Shown here: in pieces, positions 60,512-64,000 of the stretch
Layout of the letters: every line of letters starts with the position of its first letter
How positions within the stretch are numbered: the first letter of the stretch is position 1
Origin: Cladobotryum mycophilum
Taxonomy: Eukaryota; Ascomycota; Sordariomycetes; Hypocreales; Hypocreaceae
Length of the DNA stretch: 64,000 bases
Assembly: GCA_036429605.1 (NCBI GenBank)
Contig: CM071591.1
Coordinates: 4,588,001-4,652,000, forward strand
Reading direction: 5' to 3'
Program-made: the position numbers and the translations under genes
The notes under the pieces: model-generated
The model's input: the letters and a program-made list of their open reading frames with translations, nothing else
What the model was told of the DNA's origin: nothing
Databases searched by the model: none

Positions 60512-62511
60512 ATGGCAGCCCAACAAGACAAAGGTGCTCAACTTGCATCCCCTTCTAGCACGCCCACACCAACACCAACACCCACACCTGCATCCGCATC
60601 CGCATCCGCATCCGCATCCGCACCCCTTGTGCAGCACAGTGACGATGCATCCAATAACGACCAATTGCAATCTTCTGGCTCTAACAAAAGAGCAAGACCC
60701 GAAGATGAAGATGAAGATGAAGGCGAGGACGGCTTTGAAATACTTGAACAATATTTGCCCAAAATCATCCATGAGTATCTCGACAAGCTCCCTCTGCCTC
60801 CCATCAAACCGCCTGCAATCGGTGGCGAGGCAGAATCTGAAGCTCACCTAGTAGGTAAACCAAATCTCCTTTCGCCGCTGCTTGAGAATCGTCTGACAAG
60901 ATCGCAGAACAAAAGCCAAAGAGCTGACTCGCCCTCCCCAACTCCATCGGGCGAGCCCACCCGTCGACAAGACCCCCCTCCCAGAGTCGACCAAATGTGC
61001 CATCGCCCACCCTGTCTCCTCACGGTCAACCTGTCACAGACCTGAGACCAGGCTGCATTTACAAAGTGAAATGGCAGCACGCATCTTCCCCCCAGGCCGC
61101 CATAATCCTACCCATGAACATCCCCTTGCACCATTTTGGGCTGCGCGGAGCTTTGGAAAATACGACATTACTCAGCCATCTTCCAACATGCTACGTCTTT
61201 GACACGCGGACCAAGACGTTTCAATGGAAAGCCCGTTACGAAGATGGCGGAGATTTGGTCAATGAGCGCAAGTATCCCGTCATGTACATTCGTGAATTCC
61301 ACCGGTTCCCGGGCTCCGGGACCTACGGATGGCTCTTTTCTGGTGAAATCTTTCACTATGATATTCGAAATTTGTACATGCCGGAACGAAATTACGTGAA
61401 GATGTTTTCCAGACAACGAATGCGGATCCTGTCGATGATGCGCCAGCAGTATGCCGTGCCTCGCCCCTATCAGCCAAGGGGAACTGCTGGTATGTCATGA
61501 ATTCAAAGCATGTTCCCCATCAAAGACGCTGACAATTTTCTTTCTAGACACCCAAGCTCCTGTTCATAGACGAATCGGTCTCCAGAGGGCAGTGATCATG
61601 GAAGCTATTCGAGCGCATCGGAGGGGAGACGCATCTTACCCTTCTAATTCATACCACTTTTGGCTTATGATGCAACGTACTGCTAATTTCCAACGCGCAT
61701 TGTATCTCCTTGCCCAAAGTACGGCTAGGCGACCTAGAATACTAGGGGTCACTGGATTGACGGGGACAGGCCAAACCAACGTGAATCCAGACCTTTTGCG
61801 ACGCGGACGTTACCAGGCACATGCTTCCGCAAGACGGCGAGATCCAAGGGCACCCTTGCGCTCAGGTGCACCAAGCGTACCGCGATATCACCCTACATCT
61901 GTATCACCAGAGCCTTATTCAGCCATCTTGAACAGACAGGCCAGACAACCTCCTGTCAACGGTGACCGTCCTGAATCCACCCAAAGGGACTCGGGAGTCA
62001 ATGCCGGCCAGGCACGAGCAAATGTTAGCTCATCACCTTCCTCGCTTCCACTCAGTCAACGACTACGTGGACCTGGTAACGTACAGGTGCTGCAAGTGAG
62101 TGATCCGCATACTCACCATGCGCCAAGGCCTAACGAGTAGTGCTAGGATGAGGATTATGATGGTCGTGATGAGTGCCATACTCGACTTTCGAAAAAAAGT
62201 CAGTGCCTCTACGATTTGACTATTACCCCTTTTCTGCTGAGGAAGTGGATGAGATGGAAATCAGAGAGCGACGGGGACGGGAAAGTGGGACGTTCTTTTA
62301 CTGCAGGAAGTGTTCGGTACTTTATTGCCGCCTTGAGTATGCATTAAGGCATGCAGTGGAGCACTGCCACCAGGGAGAGGGGGATACTCTTGAATACCTG
62401 ATGGCCAAGAAGGTTGGAACTTGGTATCGCGACGAGAATCCATGTGAGGAAAGAAGTCGGCGTTTTGGGACATCGATCAATCGTCGGTGCCCAGGATCTT
62501 TTTTGTGTTAA
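60512..62511 (+). CDS. unrecognised protein (about 630 aa), two apparent frameshifts
   Basis: Exons 60512-61489, 61548-62095 and 62147-62511 (introns 58 and 51 nt, GTATGT and GTGAGT). The N-terminus is low complexity: a Thr-Pro then Ala-Ser run encoded by a microsatellite (60557-60626), then an acidic patch. The middle has a compact conserved-looking domain (GCIYKVKWQHASSPQAAII, then HYDIRNLYMPERNYVKMF). The C-terminus has a zinc-finger-like YCRKCSVLYC-x7-RHAVEHCH. I do not know the family. The frame breaks at the C6 run 60973-60978 and the A7 run 62192-62198; one extra base in each restores it, matches both splice phases and reaches the stop at 62511. Confidence 0.65.
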
Positions 62512-63324
62512 CGAATTAACGACAGAACGGGAAAAGGATATTGATGTTATGGATTCTTGGGGAGTATCTATGGATGGCTAATTTGGACACTGAGGGTATA
62601 TCTGCTGGGTTGGAGGTTAATTATGGGCTGTCCTTTCTTTTTTCCTTTCTCTTTTTTCCTTTCTCTTTTTTCCTTTCCCTCTTCTTCTCACCTTTCTACC
62701 TTTATCAGGGATTGCCAAACATTGGATGGCGGCAATATTCTGTTGTTGTATTTATATATTTATCTTTCCTTGGATGTCAATGGGAGGCGTTTTTTATTAT
62801 GCCTAGTATTTGTGCTTGAGAGACTGGTGATGTGCTCCATCGTGGCAAGTGACTCCATGGCGCGACTGCTGTATCGCCATTGCATTCTATACAAGAGTGA
62901 AGATGATCATTGGTATTTTGAAAGGACAGATTATAGTAACTGCTTTATGGAGACTGTTGGTAATATTACTGATTGGCAGCGATGTTGTGTGCTGCTAACC
63001 CTTCCGCGTGGCGACGGAGAGCAACACCACCACAGTAGTATATAAACATGGGTTCTCAAAGAACGAGTGTATCGCTGCCACTAGAGCGAGTATAGTCCTC
63101 CGTATCGTGATTTGTATATGAGAGAGAACAGCGGAAGTGCTCCGTGGATGGGTTTATCGAGGCTGGCTACTGGGCGAAGATGTGTATATATAGGCCACTT
63201 CTTGTCATCTCTTAGAGTCTCGATGATATTTTTGATCCCTATAGCATTCAGTCCCTATAGTTACAGCGCATCCTACAGTTCGCTGTGCCAAGTATTTCTG
63301 ATCACCTGCTCATTCGTCCCCGCC
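62512..63324. other. intergenic, no gene seen
   Basis: A pyrimidine-rich TTTCC/TCTTTT tract lies at 62632-62690. Frames here are low-complexity. No domain or splice pattern. Confidence 0.4.
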
Positions 63325-63631
63325 ATGGTTGAGGAGTTTCACACTTTGCTCGCCCGCCTTCACGTCGCGGCGCTGCGATCCGAGTACGTACACCAAGAAG
63401 TAGACTTGGGCTTCTTTCCCACATCTCCCATAATGCCGTCGCGCACTGTTGCTTACGTTTTCTGCATTGGTTTCTAGGGCGATGGCAGCTAGAATTCCGC
63501 GGCCGAGCCCTCGTGTCGTGAGGTTCCAACGAAGCAAGGTCGCGCCCTATGCAAACACAACTGCGACATCAACATTGGCTAGGAAAAATCGTACACCTCT
63601 TCGATTTGAGCCCAAGAATTTTTACATTTGA
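63325..63631 (+). CDS. possible small gene (70 aa), unrecognised
   Basis: Exons 63325-63383 and 63478-63631 with a 94-nt intron (GTACGT...TTCTAG). The first ATG has a strong context (CCGCCATGG). The product is basic and Arg/Pro-rich (ARIPRPSPRVVRFQRSKVA). No domain is seen and no clear branch site is visible, so this is tentative. Confidence 0.35.
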
Positions 63632-63830
63632 AGAGATGGTTGAATGGAAAATTCACGAGATGAAGGTTACGGAACAGTAGACGGAGTTGATGGCGCTTTG
63701 GGCGTATTCTTTATTTGCATTTACCTATCAAAGGTTGCTTTATACAAGGGTTGGGTTTAGTTATTAAGACCTCATCCTCTATCAATTAAAGGTCATTAAA
63801 AGCTCTTGCTTCTTCCGTTATGCTTTGCGA

Positions 63831-64000
63831 TTATCGGCCCATCCATCCACCATCAACAACCAGGACGTGACCGCTGACATAGCCGCTCGACTTGCTAGCC
63901 AGGTAGACAGTGGTTCCCTTGAAGTCCTCGGGGGATCCCCATCGTCCTGCCGGGATTCTGGCGCTGATGCTCGCCAATCGCTCGGGATTGTTCAGGAGAG
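63831..64000 (-). CDS. SDR dehydrogenase, C-terminal part (runs off the window)
   Basis: Only the last 56 codons lie here; the gene continues to the right. The sequence IPAGRWGSPEDFKGTTVYLA, then SSGYVSGHVLVVDGGWMGR, is the C-terminus of a classical short-chain dehydrogenase. The GRWG-PEDF and VDGGWMGR signatures are those of 2-deoxy-D-gluconate 3-dehydrogenase (KduD-like) proteins. The NAD-binding and YxxxK parts are outside the window, so activity cannot be judged. Confidence 0.85.
   Translation of the reverse strand, partial: LLNNPERLASISARIPAGRWGSPEDFKGTTVYLASKSSGYVSGHVLVVDGGWMGR

Noticed and set aside
59828..60851. Long Pro/Leu/Ser frames upstream of and over the start of the 60.5-kb gene
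   Set aside because: Pyrimidine-rich leader translated in a wrong frame; no domain, and it ignores the supported exon.

Overview
The window looks like a filamentous ascomycete nuclear contig, probably a sordariomycete and perhaps Hypocreales. The evidence is short GT-AG introns (about 50-100 nt) with CTAAC/CTGAC branch sites, fungal-type proteins (PAN3, Lsb5, Zn2Cys6-like cluster, M43B secreted metalloprotease, F-box proteins) and a large A+T block of transposons with the C-to-T/G-to-A damage typical of repeat-induced point mutation (RIP). The species cannot be named from sequence alone.

Layout. 1-2700 is ordinary-GC DNA with no recognisable gene; 1027-1518 and 2165-2435 hold perfect inverted repeats. 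2700-18130 is a RIP-damaged transposon graveyard: a solo LTR (3454-3930), an internally deleted LTR element (4036-5970), an LTR fragment (5976-6744), and a complete LTR retrotransposon (7047-17707, two 443-bp LTRs, TTATA target duplication, minus orientation). Inside that element sits a Fot1/pogo-like DNA transposon (9717-13460), itself split by a second copy (11150-13023). 18300-24000 carries two related F-box genes, a small spliced gene and a secreted M43B metalloprotease. A tRNA-Asn is at 24978-25051. 26000-31100 has a mitochondrial carrier (RIM2 type) and a Zn2Cys6-like protein. 31.1-35.6 kb has no recognisable gene. 35.6-39.6 kb has LSM7 and PAN3, converging. 40.7-47.7 kb has an alpha/beta hydrolase, a GNAT acetyltransferase, a UBX-domain (FAF2/Ubx2-type) protein and a VHS-GAT (Lsb5-type) protein. 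49.2-50.1 kb is a remarkable run of perfect RNA hairpins with three intron-like units and a TATA box, the best candidate here for an undescribed structured RNA. 51.9-64 kb has a profilin-like protein, a BTB protein, an unrecognised 630-residue protein, a tentative small gene and the C-terminus of an SDR dehydrogenase running off the right end.

Two points decide how to read the genes. First, six gene models (RIM2, Zn2Cys6-like, LSM7, UBX, Lsb5, and the gene at 60.5 kb) contain one or two apparent single-base deletions, all in or beside mononucleotide runs. Adding one base restores frame, homology and the downstream splice phase each time. Several are housekeeping genes, so collapsed homopolymers in the assembly are likelier than real decay. 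Second, the genes do not form a pathway: RNA decay (PAN3, LSM7), ubiquitin/ER quality control (UBX, F-box, BTB), membrane traffic (Lsb5) and actin (profilin-like) sit side by side as normal fungal housekeeping.
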